From: Heloderma charlesbogerti
Taxonomy: Eukaryota; Chordata; Lepidosauria; Squamata; Helodermatidae
NCBI GenBank assembly: GCA_026122225.1
Contig: JANEZZ010002877.1
Coordinates: forward strand, 2,480,001 to 2,544,000
Direction: 5' to 3'
DNA length: 64,000 nucleotides
Shown here: in pieces, positions 1 through 12,709 of the stretch
Numbering within the stretch: position 1 is the first letter of the stretch
How the letters are laid out: each line of letters begins with the position of its first letter
Translations under genes and position numbers: made by a program
The notes under the pieces: generated by a model
What the model was told of the DNA's origin: nothing
The model's input: only the letters and a program-made list of their open reading frames with translations
The model's database searches: none

Positions 1-86
1 ATCACCACTCCAGTAATGTTATGTGTTACACAAAATTCCTGTAGCAAAGAACTGATTCCATGAGTTTGGTTCCCATCAAACTAACT

Positions 87-214
87 CAGCCTTCCCCAAC
101 CTGGTGTCCTCCAGATGTGCTAGAATGCAACTCCTCTCATGCCCAGTGGCCATGGTGGGGTTGATGGAAGTTGCAGTCCAACACATCTGGAGGATACCAG
201 GTTGGGGAAGGCTG
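87..214. repeat. Foldback hAT-like MITE, copy 1
   Basis: The two halves are inverted copies. The left arm begins CAGCCTTCCCCAACCTGG and the right arm ends with its reverse complement, with a variant ACTACAACTCCCATCA-type core between them. No clear 8-bp target duplication is visible. This family occurs about a dozen times in the window. Confidence 0.75.
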
Positions 215-242
215 AGCTAGTTCCATCCTCACTTCATTATAC

Positions 243-378
243 CAGGAATAGGCAACCTGGTGCCCTCCATATGCTTTGGACTACAACTTCCATCAGCCCC
301 AGCCAGCATGGCCAAAGGTCAGGGATTCTTGGAGTTGTGTTCTAAAACATCTGGAGGGGATCAGGTTGTCTACCCCTG
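243..378. repeat. Foldback hAT-like MITE, copy 2
   Basis: Inverted ends start near CAGGAATAGGCAACCTGG and end with TAGACAACC...TACCCCTG orientation. The flanks CATTATAC (left) and TATAATAC (right) agree at 6 of 8 positions, which fits a decayed 8-bp hAT target duplication. Confidence 0.75.
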
Positions 379-994
379 TATAATACATTACATCAGAAAA
401 ACAGGAACATAGGGAATCCCTTGTTTGGGGAACTGGTCTTCTAGCTCTAATGGACCTGATGAGAAACTCTCATGGCTGAGCTAATGGCTCAGATACCACA
501 GGGACTCTGTTGAGGGTGTGGGTCTGCTCGCTGCCTTGTCCCATCCCATCACCCCCACCCAGTTGCTGCTCCTATACAAGCAGTAGCCACAAGGGTGCCT
601 TGCCTTGTCTCTGCTGCTGCAGTAACTGGATCTGCAGTTATTTAAAATAATGTTTTTTGAAAGCCTAGCAGCCATTATTTTAAAAATGCAAATGACATTC
701 TGATGATGTGTCTGGGTTTTTGTCATTATTTTGTGAAATTACAGAATTATTTAATCCAGACTTGTATCCATTGGCTGCCATCCATGCAGAAAGTGTTCAT
801 AGCTTTTTAAATCCCCCCTTCGCAGCCCCTTCCAGCTGGGTTGCTTGCATGAGCAGGCAGAAAGTGGTCTGTTTTATTTGTGGATAGGTATATCTAAACC
901 ACCTGCAAGTTCTGCTGATATGGCGTTTCCATGGTTTTATTCTCCTCAAGTGTACTTGTGGAAGTGGAACCTCAATAGTTTCTTTAAGTCAACC

Positions 995-1117
995 TCCCCC
1001 AGCCTCCAGATGTTTTTGACTTCAATTCCCCTCAATCCCAGCCAGTGTGGCCAATAGTCAGGAAAGCTGGGAGTTGTACTCTAAAACTTCTGAAGGGTGC
1101 CAGGTTAGGGAAGGCTG
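995..1117. repeat. Foldback MITE, copy 3 (diverged)
   Basis: Contains the CCTCCAGATG arm, the GACTTCAATTCCCCTCA core and the inverted GGGAGTTGTACTC / GGTTAGGGAAGGCTG arm. It is more diverged than the other copies, and its ends are approximate. Confidence 0.65.
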
Positions 1118-2446
1118 CTGTAATTACGCTTTTATCTATTGTCTATCAAGCGTTTCACTAAACTCCCCCACCCCGAGTTTGTCTCTTACCATATTGAATC
1201 CCAAAGTTCTACTTTCAAAGGCAGCAAAGCAGCTTGGGGAAAGCTCCATTACCTCGTGGCTTTAGATGAAGCTTCCACATGTCACCTTTGATCACCTCTC
1301 TGCCTTTAAGAGAGAAGCAATCCTGGTCTAAAGTAAATAAGAGACGGAGTGGGAAAAGGGAGCAAGTAGGACGAGTGTAGAGGGAGGGCACTTCAGAGCT
1401 TCCTTTACAGATATGTTTCTCTCCATTGGGCCTTGTTCCCACTATGATCTGCAGCAAGGAAGGGCTGAGAAAAGATGTTCAGGCAGCGGGAGGGGATTTC
1501 ACGGTGGGACCTCTTGCAGTGTAGCCCATCAGGAACTCATCTTTCTGCCCTCTCTGGCTGGACTCCAGGAATTGTCCCTGCTACTGCAGGCAAGACAGCG
1601 AATGTAGGAATCTTCCCCTCCCACGTGGCCAGAGGCCTGCCAAAATATTGGACTTCTGCACAGATTGGCTTTGGGCTGCAGGCAAATCCAGTGGCAACAG
1701 TATGTGACAGTAAAGAAAGAGATAATTTCCGCAAGAAGGCCAAGATCAAAGATGTGAATTTAGAAGGCCCTTGCTTCCTGCCTATGCTTAAAGTAAAGGC
1801 CTATATATCCATGATACAAGGTGGATGCCAGTTCCTTGAACCCAGAGCCTTTCCACAGTCAATCTCTCTCATTCTCACAAACTCAGTAGCAGTCCTTGTG
1901 GTCTTTCTGATGAGGCAGCATGTGCTGTGCTGTGAGACTGAATATTCTTCTTCTTCAATAGGTCCCCAATCCACAGAAGCAAATTCTCTTTGTGCCCTAC
2001 TCCCAACTGGTGTTCATATTTGTGGCCCAGGTCCTGCTTTTGCACAGCAACTCCAGATCAGTACCAGTGGGCAATACAGGCAGGCCATTCTAGTTTCCCC
2101 TTGTGTCAAACCAGCCTTATCACATCCTGCAGGGGCTAAGAGCAACCAACCAAGAGTTCTGGGTCTTCTCCTGTCCCATAGGTTCTGCTCTTGTCCCATA
2201 GGTTCCTGAGAGGGCATACCATCAGGTGCCCCCTAGTCTGCCTCTCTTCTTCCCCAGTCACAAGAAGGAAGGGGACCACAGCTCCCCCATGAAGACTGCA
2301 TGTGTGTTACCTCTTTCTCTGTGAGGACTCCTCCACTAGCCTTCTAGGTGTGGTTTGGCCTTTCTTACTGAATTGGGTATCTCTAGGAAAGATAGATCCA
2401 GGGAAGATAAGGAAGAGGCAGGTAGGAGCCCTCATATTAGATACAT

Positions 2447-2572
2447 CAGGGGTGGGCAGAAAGTAGATCTCAAGATGGTTTGGACTTCAACTCCCAGCAT
2501 TCCTGACAATTGGCCATGCTGGCAAGGGTTTGAAGTCCAAACATTTAGAGATTTACCTTCTGCCCACCCCTG
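2447..2572. mobile_element. Foldback hAT-type MITE with 8-bp target duplication
   Basis: This is a 126-bp element starting CAGGGGTGGGCAGAA and ending TTCTGCCCACCCCTG, a perfect 15-bp terminal inverted repeat. It is flanked by AGATACAT (2,439-2,446) and GGATACAT (2,573-2,580), an 8-bp duplication with one mismatch. CAG-type ends plus an 8-bp duplication are the hallmark of hAT transposons. The element carries no coding sequence, so it must have been moved by a transposase supplied elsewhere. Confidence 0.85.
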
Positions 2573-2734
2573 GGATACATTTTCAAAGAATATTTCCCCT
2601 AAGTTCCCAGCAAAATCAGCGGAGAGCAAGCATATAAGCTGCAGTGAATTGGAGCCTCTCAAAATATGGAGGACAAGCCCGCTATCATCTCCTTCACCTT
2701 TTTTTTTTTTTGTGGCATTTATGTTCCACTGGAT

Positions 2735-3025
2735 ATCATAAAATCTCTCAGCGGTTCACAATATTAAAAACCCAGCATTAAAAACACTTCCAACTACAGT
2801 AAAAAAAAAATAAAAAATCAAGGAGCAGTAAAATGGAGCAGCGTAATTAATTTACTTACAGTCCAGGGAAAGCCTGGGTGAACAAGTGTGTTTTCAGCAG
2901 GCATTTGAAAGATGTCATGTTTTCTGCCTCCTGAACTACACGGGGGAGGGTTTTCCAGTTGGTGGGTGCTGCTACAGAAAAGGCCCACCATCTGGGTATT
3001 TCTTTTGATTTCCAGAGCTGCAGTT
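2735..3025 (-). repeat. Unclassified dispersed repeat (L2/CR1-like group)
   Basis: Resembles other copies at about 13,190, 14,815 and 62,275. All share an A-rich stretch of CAATATTAAAAACCC type, then a GC-richer part around CAGAAAAGGCCCACC. The class is inferred from its co-occurrence and A-rich layout, and the boundaries are approximate. Confidence 0.4.
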
Positions 3026-3574
3026 CCAAGGGTCATGCAGCTTCCAAGCTTCTTTGACACTCTGGTCAATAGGTGTAGACATTTTTTCTCCTGTTTCTGC
3101 TGCTCATTATGTAGTTAATTAGTCATGGTGATGGGGAAGAGGAGCCTTTTCCTAAAGCCTGTCTCTTTGCTTTGGTGGAACTCTCCTCAAACTGACTTTT
3201 TTGTTCTGCCTTCAAGAGGAACAGAAACTCACAGGTAAGACAGAATTACCTTTTCTCTCATTGTTTCCTCTATTTTTGGATGAAGAGACCACGAGATTCA
3301 TGTCTACACGTTTTGTTCCTTTATAGAGGGTGGATGATTTGAGAGACAGGGTGCTTAACTTGGAGACTGGGATCAGCAGCTGTTTTGCAAAGGAGTTGAG
3401 GACACAATTGTATCATGAAAGGGTACATGCACACTTGGCTTTGCATTTGTTTGTTTATTTGTACAGCATTAATGATGTGACTTGTTCGTTAAATGCAGCA
3501 GTTAGTTACATCCATCATACAATTCCTTAAATATAGAAAGGCTTCAAGAGATATAAAAATCCCTCAATATGTGA

Positions 3575-3715
<141 letters not shown>

Positions 3716-4207
3716 TAGGTTACTCCTCTGATTCAGTTGGTTCTGAAGGCCACTTGATGCATGACACTTTCCCCAGAGGCAGGACAGTTCCATGAACATG
3801 GCCAACAACATGACAGTCGGTTCTGCGTGGTGTGCTCCCACGTTGCTGAAGCACAGGTGTGATTAATGTGGCATGAATCTGAGTCATATAGTTGTATTAT
3901 TCATGCCTGCACTCCAGGAGGATGGAATAATACCACACAGAAAGTGCTCAGAATGCATGTGATAGGAGGACAGAAATAATCTCCATGTAGGAAAAACACG
4001 CACACAGTCCATATATAAAGTGTGGTGCATGTGCATAATCCGTGAAACCATCTTAAGGGCCTATGTTATAGTGACATAAAGGAAACATTACTGTATGGCA
4101 ACCACTTAATTTGGCTGCCATACATGAATGGTGCGCTTCTTTTGAGAAGAAAGTCTGACCTATACTAAAAGTTTGTTCTGTACATCTTGTGTCTGCGCTA
4201 GAGAAAA

Positions 4208-4270
4208 TTCATAGAATCATAGAATAGTAGGGTTGGAAGGGGCCTGCAAGACCATCGAGTCCAACCCAAA
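4208..4270 (-). mobile_element. CR1 LINE 3' end, short fragment
   Basis: Begins with ATTCATAGAATCATAGAAT, the reverse complement of the CR1 8-bp tail repeat, followed by GTTGGAAGGGGCCTGCAAG. The left side is therefore the element's 3' end and the copy is 5'-truncated, as is usual for CR1. Confidence 0.8.
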
Positions 4271-4499
4271 GTGCTTTATTAAACTGCTGAAATACCATAA
4301 CTGGTTTAGCACTCTGAACATTACAGATTTGCTGTAATTTAAATGTGAAACATCTATACAAACATATAGCTTGATAATATTTATATGTTTTGTTTAAAAT
4401 ACTTGTATCCTGCCTTCCAATTTTAAAAGCTAAGAGTGTGGCTCCCAAAATATTAAAACAATACAATGCCCTAGGTAGAGACAGACTTACTGGTGAGAG

Positions 4500-4965
4500 T
4501 ATTATAATAACTTTATTAATATATTATCAAATCCATTGTTAGACATGCTGAATGAAATAATGGAACAACAAATATTTCCTAAAATGTGGGAAGAAGTGAA
4601 AATAATAATAATAATTACAAAATAAGGTAAGGATTTACTTAAGCCAGGATCATATAGACCAATAACCCTCTTAAATCAAGATTTTAAAATATGGAGAAAT
4701 ATTCTGGCAAAGATAATAAATTCAGTGATAAGGAAATATATAGCTGAGGTCCAGACAGGATTTCCAAAGGACCATAAATTATTAGTAAGTATTAGGAAAG
4801 TATTCAGTATAATTCATTCTATAAGAATATACAAATATGGATTATTACTGATGCAGGAAAAGCTTTTGATCACGTAAAATGGGAATATTTACATCCAGCC
4901 CTTAATAAATTTGGAATGAGATGCAAAAGTATCAGATGGATCTTTTCACTTTGTTAAAAATGCTG
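4500..4965 (+). pseudogene. L1 LINE reverse-transcriptase relic
   Basis: Frame-shifted translations still show L1 reverse-transcriptase blocks: SYRPITLLN, then AEVQTGF, then AEKAFDHVKWEYL, in the normal order. Several indels and stops are visible, so the copy is long dead. It sits in the sense orientation in the PIK3CB intron, just upstream of the BovB insertion. Confidence 0.75.
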
Positions 4966-5107
4966 TGCTTTTGGTTTACTTTTTCTTTTTAGAAAAATGA
5001 TGAAGGAAAAAAATACAGTGACGAAGTTAAAAGCAAAGCCCTAAACACCCCCCCTTAAAATAATTAAATACCCAGTAACCTGGAATACTCTTCACTTAGC
5101 CCCTTGT

Positions 5108-6724
5108 TCAGTCGTTCAGTCGTGTCCGACTCTTTGTGACTGCATAGACCATAGCACACCAGGCTTTCCTGTCCTGCGCTCTCTCCCAGAGTGTGCTCAA
5201 GTCCATATTCATTGCATCGGTGATTCTATCTAGCCATCTCATCCTCTGCCGTCCCCTTCTCCTTTTGCCTTCAATCTTTCCCAGCATCAGGGTCTTTTCC
5301 AGGGAGTTTTCTCTTCGCATTAGGTGGCCAAAATATTTGAGCTTCAGCTTCAGTATCTGTCCTTCCAATGAGCACTCAGGGTTGATTTCCTTTAGGATGG
5401 ACTGATTTGACCTCCTTGCAGTCCAGGGGACACGTAAGAGTCTTCTCCAGCACCACAGTTCGAAAGCATCAATTCTTTGGCGCTCAGCCTTCCTTATAGT
5501 CCAGCTCTCACAGCCATACGTTGCTACTGGGAAAACCATAGCTTTGATTATACGAACCTTTGTCGGCAAGGTGATGTCTCTGCTTCTTACTATGCTGTCT
5601 AGGTGTGCCATAGCTTTCCTCCCAAGGAGCAAGCGTCTTTTAATTTTAAGGAGCCCAAGAAAATAAAATCTGTCACTGCTTCCACTTCTTCTCCTTCTCT
5701 ATGCCAGGAAGTGATGGGGCCAGATGCCATGATCTTAGTTTTTTTAATGTTGAGTTTCAAACCAGCTTTTGCACTCTCCACTTTCACCTTCAACAAGAGG
5801 CTCTTTAGATCATCTTCACTTTCTGCCATTAGGGTGGTATCATCTGCATATCTGAGGTTGTTGATAATTCTCCCAGCAATCTTAATTCCGACCTGTGATT
5901 CATCCAACCCGGTGTTTCTCATGATGTACTCTGCATATAAGTTAAATAAGCAGGGTGACAATATATAGCCTTGTCGTACCCCTTTCCCTATTTTGAACCA
6001 CTCAGTTGTTCCATGTCTGGTTCTTACTGTTGCTTCTTGACCCTCGTACAGGTTTCTCAGGAGACAGGTAAGGTGGTCTGGTACTCCCATCTCTTTAGGA
6101 ATTGGCCACAGTTTGTTGTGATCCACACAATCAAAGGCTTTAGCGTAGTCAATGCAGCAGAAATAGACATTTTTCTGGAATTCTCTTGCTTTCTCCATGA
6201 TCCAGTGAATGTTGGCGATTTGATCTCTAGTTCCTTCGAAACCCTGCTTGTACTTCCGGTAGTTCTCGGTTCACATACTGCTGAAGCCTAGCTTGTAGGA
6301 TTTTGAGCATCACCTTGCTGGCATGTGAAATGAGCGCAATTGTGCTGTAGTTTGAACACTCTTTGGCATTGCCCTTCTTTGGAATTGGAATGTAAATTGA
6401 CCTTTTCCAGTCTTGTGACCATTGTTGAGTGTTCCAAATTTGTTGGCATATTGAGTGCAGCACTTGAACAGCATCATCTTTTAGGATTTTAAATAGCTCA
6501 GCTGGAATACTGTCATCTCTGCTAGCTTTGTTGTTACTAATGCTTCCTAAGGCCCACTTGACTTCACTCTCTAGGATGTCCGGCTCAAGTTCAGTGAGCA
6601 CACTATCATGGCTATCAGGGACATTCAGATCTTTCCTGTATAGTTCTTCTGTGTATTCTTTCCACTTCTTCTTAATCTCATCTGCTTCTGTTAGGTCCCT
6701 GCCTTCTTTGTCCTTTATCATCAA
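5108..6724 (-). pseudogene. BovB reverse-transcriptase region, frameshifted
   Basis: Three overlapping or adjacent open pieces (6,724-6,227, 6,198-5,599 and 5,632-5,108) read the RT and C-terminal domain in order. The first has EVKWALGSISNNKAS. The second has CIDYAKAFDCVDHNKLW and RYADDTTLMAES. The third has YGCESWTIRKAE and FGHLMRRENS. At least two frameshifts separate them, so no functional protein is made. The catalytic YADD is retained. Confidence 0.9.
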
Positions 6725-6784
6725 AACCCTGTGATGAAGAGGACATCTTTTTTTGGTGTTAGTTCTAGAAGGTGTTGTAGGTCT

Positions 6785-7099
6785 TCATAGAACCGATTCA
6801 GCCTCAGTGGTTGGGGCATAGACCTGAATTACTGTGATGTTGAATGGTTTGCCTTGGATTCGTACTGAGATCATTCTATCGTTTTTGAGATTGTACCCCA
6901 GTACTGCTTTTCCCACCCTTTTGTTGACTATGAGTGCTACTCCATTTCTTCTAAGGCATTCTTGCCCACAGTAGTAGATATGATGGTCACCTGAATTAAA
7001 TTCGCCCATGCTTGTCCATTTTAGTTCGCTGATTCCCAAGATGTCGATGTTCAATCTTGCCATCTCATGTTTGACCACCTCCAGCTTACCTTGATTCAT
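6785..7099 (-). pseudogene. BovB endonuclease N-terminal fragment
   Basis: Encodes about 100 residues of the apurinic-type endonuclease, including LGISELKW with the metal-binding Glu, HHIYYCGQEC and NITVIQVYAPTTEAE. It then runs into the internal deletion, so the GDWNAK and GSDHE catalytic blocks of the intact family are missing. Confidence 0.85.
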
Positions 7100-7847
7100 T
7101 GATCTGACATTTCAGGTTCCTAAACAATATTGTTCTTTACAGCATTGGACTTTCTTTTCACCACCAGACACATCCACAGCTGAGTGTCCTTTCGGCTTTG
7201 TCCCAGCCACTTCACTCTTGGAAATTCCCTCTGCTCTTCCCCAGTAGTACTTGGGAAGAAATACTTGGAAATTCCCTCTGCTCTTCCCCAGTAGTATACT
7301 GGACACCTTCCAACCTGAGGGGCTCATCTTCCGCCGTCATCTCTTTTAGCCTTGTGATACGTTCCATGGGGTTTTCTTGGCAAGAATACTGGAGTGGGTT
7401 GCCATTTCCTTCTCCACCTTTTGTCAGAACTCTCCACCATGACCTGTCCATCTTGGGTGGCCCTGCACGGCATAGCTTATGGCCTCACTGAGTTATGCAA
7501 GCCCCTTCGCCACAACAAGACAGTGATCCATGAAGGGGTCACTTAGCCCCTAATAGGTATCAAATTGAAGCAAGCTGAACAGAAACAGTAAGGGAGTTCC
7601 ATGGTCAAGGTACCACTACTGTGAATGCCTTCTCTTGGGTAAACACACAACCTCATCTCAGAAGGTAGTCCTGCTCAGAGTAGGGCTTCCCTAGATTATC
7701 TCAGCAACTAGGCAGGTTGATATGAGAGTGGGTGACTTTCTTAAAGATTAAAACTAGATTTAGATTTGTGTCTTGAAACAAACTGGTAGCCAGTACAGAT
7801 CTTTAAGAATTGGGGAAACAAAACATCTAAGATGGATCCTATTATAG

Positions 7848-7978
7848 AATCATAGAATAGTAGGGTTGGAAGGGGCCTACAAGTCCATCGAGTCCAACCC
7901 CCTGCTCAATGCAGGAATCCAAGTCAGAGCATCCCTGACAAATGGCTGTCCAGCCTCATCTTGAAGGCCTCCAGTGTG
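7848..7978 (-). mobile_element. CR1 LINE 3' end
   Basis: Starts with ATAGAATCATAGAATAG (inverted CR1 tail) and continues GGTTGGAAGGGGCCTACAAG, then GAGTCCAACCCCCTGCTCAA, the classical CR1 3' untranslated region. 5'-truncated. An A/T-rich run of TTTTAAAA units follows at 7,979-8,036. Confidence 0.85.
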
Positions 7979-9747
7979 GTATTTTAAAACTTGTTTTAAA
8001 AATATTTTAAAAGTTTTAAAAGTATTTTAAAACTTGGAGGTGGCTTGCAGTCAATAGCCAATGTAATGCCAACAGTCAACCAGAGGAATGAGTTCAGTCA
8101 CTTTTAGACCGTACATGGACTCCACCCTATTGTGTGATGCTTAGACAGCATCTAGCACTGCAGTGATAGTCTGCGTGCCTGCAGTACAAATAAGCAGAAA
8201 TCTTTACTAAATCAGTTGTAAAATGCTCTTTTGTAGTTGGTTGGAGAAGTGGAAAAAATACAGCACTTCCAGACATTATTGTTTCTTTTGCTCTTCAACC
8301 ATACTTAATTTAATTCAATAGCTCTAATGGAATCTTCATTAGAAAAGAGAATTATATGGCTTTGGAGTACTGAAAAGATTAACTTGCTTACAAATGTGTT
8401 TTTCAGTAGTTGAATGAACTCCCAAAAAGAAATGGGTATCTTAAATGTATTTCGGCAACAGGCTTGGAGCTGTGACATTTTCTGTGCACTTTAAAGGAAG
8501 TGCATGTCAGTGCAATCAAAGAAGGGTGGAAAAATTCCCAACTGTGCAAACACGGAAGAAATTCAAAGTAGAAATACTTCAAAAAGTTCCTGTTTGTCCA
8601 GTACAGGTTGCATTTTGTTCCCTTGTTACTGATGTTTGCACAGCTCCTGAAATTGTGGAAATGCAAGGAGCTTTTGGTTTTGACAGATGGCTGACCTGAC
8701 AGGTCTCTCTGGCGTCTTTTCCATAATCAAACTCCATACAGCTTCCACAGCATCCTGCCTGGCATGAGTCAGCTCATCTGTAAGAAAGTTTGAGACTTTA
8801 AACCATGCTTATTGTAATTTTTACAGCATGGAGAAACTGCTGTAAGCAAGAAAGTGGAAACTCATTATTGAACAGGAGTTAGTCTTCAAGTTTATTCATC
8901 CTGGTGGCTAAAAACTTATGCTCCAGGCATATAGAGCACCTATGATAACTCCCAGTCACAAATTCACAGTGCAAATGTTTAACCACCATAGGATTCCCCC
9001 TTACTTGGTTTAATAGGAAGGGAATCAACTTACATTCTATCTGAACACAGATGAGCAGCACTTTTGCAGCATTCACACTTAATGACCGTAAGGGTATCCC
9101 AGCTGCTTCAGCATTCTTCCTCCTAGAGATCCAACAATAAGGCAATGGCAGTGTAACAAGATTGGGCGAAACAAAAAAGCAAAAGGTGCATTGGGATCCA
9201 TCTTAGTTGGAAACATTTGCCGAAAGTAAGATTCTACTCTGGTTTGGATTTAGTGTGTAACTTTCACCTGAGTTTTAAGGATGCGAGGAGAGTGGAAAAT
9301 GACTGAAGATGCAAATCTTTATCATGTCAAAACAGCCAGAAATTAGTCTAATAAATAAATGAGGGAAGTACGTATCTGACAGTCATGACAGACATGACAA
9401 CAGAAGTTTTTCATCTTCAGTGACTTTTTTAAACCCCGTCTAGAGAAGTTGGTAGGTGCCTTTTAGACATTAAAACACCCATGTGGAAGCTGGTTCTTCA
9501 CAGCTTTGTCCCATGGTGCTAGTGTAATCGTTATAAAGGCCTGGGACAGAGGCAGTGCCAATAATGGGGGTCCCTACCCTGTCATTTTTGCCAGTTAGGA
9601 TCAGGAGTGTCAATTGTGTAGTAACAAGCTGCATGTTGTGCCCCTCCCATATGGTCCTAGGCCTTAAAGTGCTGCAGCAGTGCTGTGGAAAAGCTGCTAT
9701 AATATCTAAAGGCCACTGTACATATGAATGACACAGAACTGAACCCA

Positions 9748-10122
9748 GTAGGGTCACCGCATGAAGCTGATTGGTGGGAGATTCAGGAAAGATAAAAGGA
9801 AGTACTTCTTCTTGCAGCGCATAGTTAAACTATGGAATTCACTACCACAAGATGTAGTGATGGAAGGCTTTAAAAGGGGATTAGACAAATGCATGGAGGA
9901 GGAGGCTATCAACGGCTGTTAGTAATGATGGCTGTATGCTACCTCTAAAATCCAAGGCAGTATGCCTCTGTATACCAGCTGCTGGGGAACATGAGCAGGA
10001 GGGTGCTATTGCACTCATGTTCTGTTTGTGAGTTTCCCACAGGCAGCTGGCTGGCCACTGTGTGAACAGAATGCTGGATTAGATGAACCCTTGGACTGAT
10101 TCAGCATGACTTTTATGTTCTT
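9748..10122 (+). mobile_element. CR1-group LINE 3' end with ORF2 C-terminal remnant
   Basis: The first part translates to residues like RKYFFLQRIVKLWNSLPQDV and GFKRGLDK, the C-terminal tail of CR1-group ORF2. A 3' untranslated region follows with GTTTCCCACAGGCAGCTGG and GACTGATTCAGCATGAC, ending in TTATGTTC. The family recurs at 19,652 and three times around 39 kb. Confidence 0.75.
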
Positions 10123-10843
10123 CCCTTTCTATGTGTTTACCTTGTAACCTCTTGGAGCATTATATCTGAGCTAGGAAATAGGAGGTCATGAATAAGAACG
10201 TTATTTTCATTGCTTGTGGTTCATGCCAACTACAGCTTTTTACTTTTTAACATAAATAATTGCTTGAAAATTATTTGAATTGTATGAAGGGAATACACAA
10301 AGAAACGGAGAGAAGCAAAAGTTAAGACTGAATTAAGACTTCATAATGTTTGAGACAATCACATCACTGCAGTATCTCAGAAACTATTCCTTCACTTGAC
10401 ATTGTAATGTTTCAACTAGTGGCTGAACTAAAAAGTAAAGGAATCATTTCCTCTGGTGGCTCAAGTTGTTAAACTTGAAAAGATAGTCTGTACATTGTGG
10501 GTTCAAGAAAGCATCTAGGATGCGCATATTTGTTTTGCTGGGGAAATAAAATTGCTGGGAGTAAGAGGAAAGTGCTTCTGTGCATCATGTCTCCTGGTTG
10601 TAAGCGCATGTGCATAGCCATCTACCTAAAGTGCTGAGATAGATATTGGGGGAAGCACTAAGTCATATATGGGAAAACACAATAAAATCAGGAATGTTCC
10701 CTTTTCTACAAGATTTTTTTTAGCATTGTCAAAGCGGTGTTTGTTTACATTATACATTAATATTAGTTATGTTAATTTTAAAACAGTAACACCTACCATT
10801 TTGATTAACATAGACTTTGACCTTACGAAGACTTAGAAATTAA

Positions 10844-11043
<200 letters not shown>

Positions 11044-11743
11044 GTAAGTGCTGTAGTCTTCTGCTTTCATGTATGCTGTAGCTTTTATGTGGAAATAGAC
11101 AGGCAGAAGGCTCTTGCTCTTTGGCTTCTGTTGGTCGTATTGCTCAGCAGACCTGCTGGCACAAAAGACAGCATTTCTTCATGTGGCTGACATTCCCTCT
11201 TGCTGCAGCCTAGCTGTGTAAGCACCTCTCTGCCTTCCTAAGGTTAAGATGTGAGTTTTAGCTTGGACTGAAGATTTTTGTGATTAACCTTTAAAGCTTC
11301 AGTGTGTTCTCATAATATCTCCAATAACAGTGAGCCACCTGTAAATTAACCATCAGTGTCTCACTGTCTTGACAAAATATACTTTCAAGTAGCAGCCTAT
11401 GTGGCAGCATTTTTCTTTCGCTATAGTAGGTATGCCATGGTCTGGTTAACCTCTTAAACACAAAACAAAGTAAAATTTGGCTGAGGTGTGTGTATATAAA
11501 GAATAAAATATATTTTCTAAGTAAATATGGATCTTTATTTCAGCTCTTGGAATTGGTAGTTGCCAGATATAGATCCAAGATCTATGTAAGTAACATGCCA
11601 ATTTGCCAGAGTAACTGATACTGTAACAGCAAAATGAAAGTTTTGAAAGGCATTTGTCCAAGTTGTAGAATTCTATTATGGAATTACCTTCAGGGTTATT
11701 TAATCCTGCTACATTTTTGTGGCTTGTTAATCTCCTTATTTAA

Positions 11744-11890
<147 letters not shown>

Positions 11891-12167
11891 TAGACAAAAG
11901 AACTTTATTTTCTACTGACACTGTTTCAATCTTACCTATTATACCCCAGTATTTTGACCCTGCCATCTCATAGTTTTGATGAGCAAAAGTATACTGTACC
12001 ATTCCCATTATTTCAGTGCAGTTTGTACCAAACTGCAATCAGGGAAGAAATATAGTGTCTTGCTCGCTCCACCTCCAGTGTACATGTCCAGTGTAGTAGA
12101 TGTTTGAAAAACATTCCTTGTATTATTACAGTTAGTATAACACTGCTTGGTCTTTAAATGCCTATAA

Positions 12168-12302
<135 letters not shown>

Positions 12303-12709
12303 TAGGAGTGCCTACAGTTGCTAGACTTTCTGTGTTCTTACAACCTGTTCCTTTTCAGATATGTATAAGTAGGCTGAGAAGTCACATTGGATGCTACGTA
12401 TAAATGGCAAAAACTGGTCAAAGTCTACTTCAGATGACTGAGGCTTTTTTATTTGTTTTAGATACTTGGTAGGGAATGGAACTAAGCCTATATTATGTCT
12501 GCCTTACTGTCTGATCCTGTATTTTTTATTAGTTCTGGCTGTGCAAATAATAGTTTTCAACACTGCAACTGAAGTCGTGTCCTGAGCTTTCTGGAAGACG
12601 GAATCCACTGCTGGCCACTTTATTATAATGAAGCCATGAACTAGGATCCTCTTGTCCATGGCAGTATCTCAGCCACTAGATGTTGCATAGCAGAGTTATG
12701 TATAGCCCA

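Larger units (their letters stand above)
5105..7538 (-). mobile_element. BovB (RTE clade) LINE, internally deleted, with 13-bp TSD
   Basis: This is an antisense BovB copy flanked by perfect 13-bp target duplications TCACTTAGCCCCT at 5,092-5,104 and 7,539-7,551, so both ends are original. Compared with the full-length copy at 49,345-52,543 it lacks about 760 bp between the endonuclease and reverse-transcriptase regions, plus a smaller deletion near 6,795. A 47-bp tandem duplication is present in the 5' region (units start at 7,218 and 7,265). The remaining frames are broken by several shifts. Recognisable blocks are an endonuclease N-terminus (MNQGKLEVVKHEMARLNIDI) and RT motifs (FIDYAKAFD-like, YADDT). 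Confidence 0.95.

Noticed and set aside
1475..2209. 244-codon open frame on the + strand
   Set aside because: No domain, biased composition without protein-like pattern, overlapping frames on both strands, and no splice or promoter context. It lies in a PIK3CB intron.
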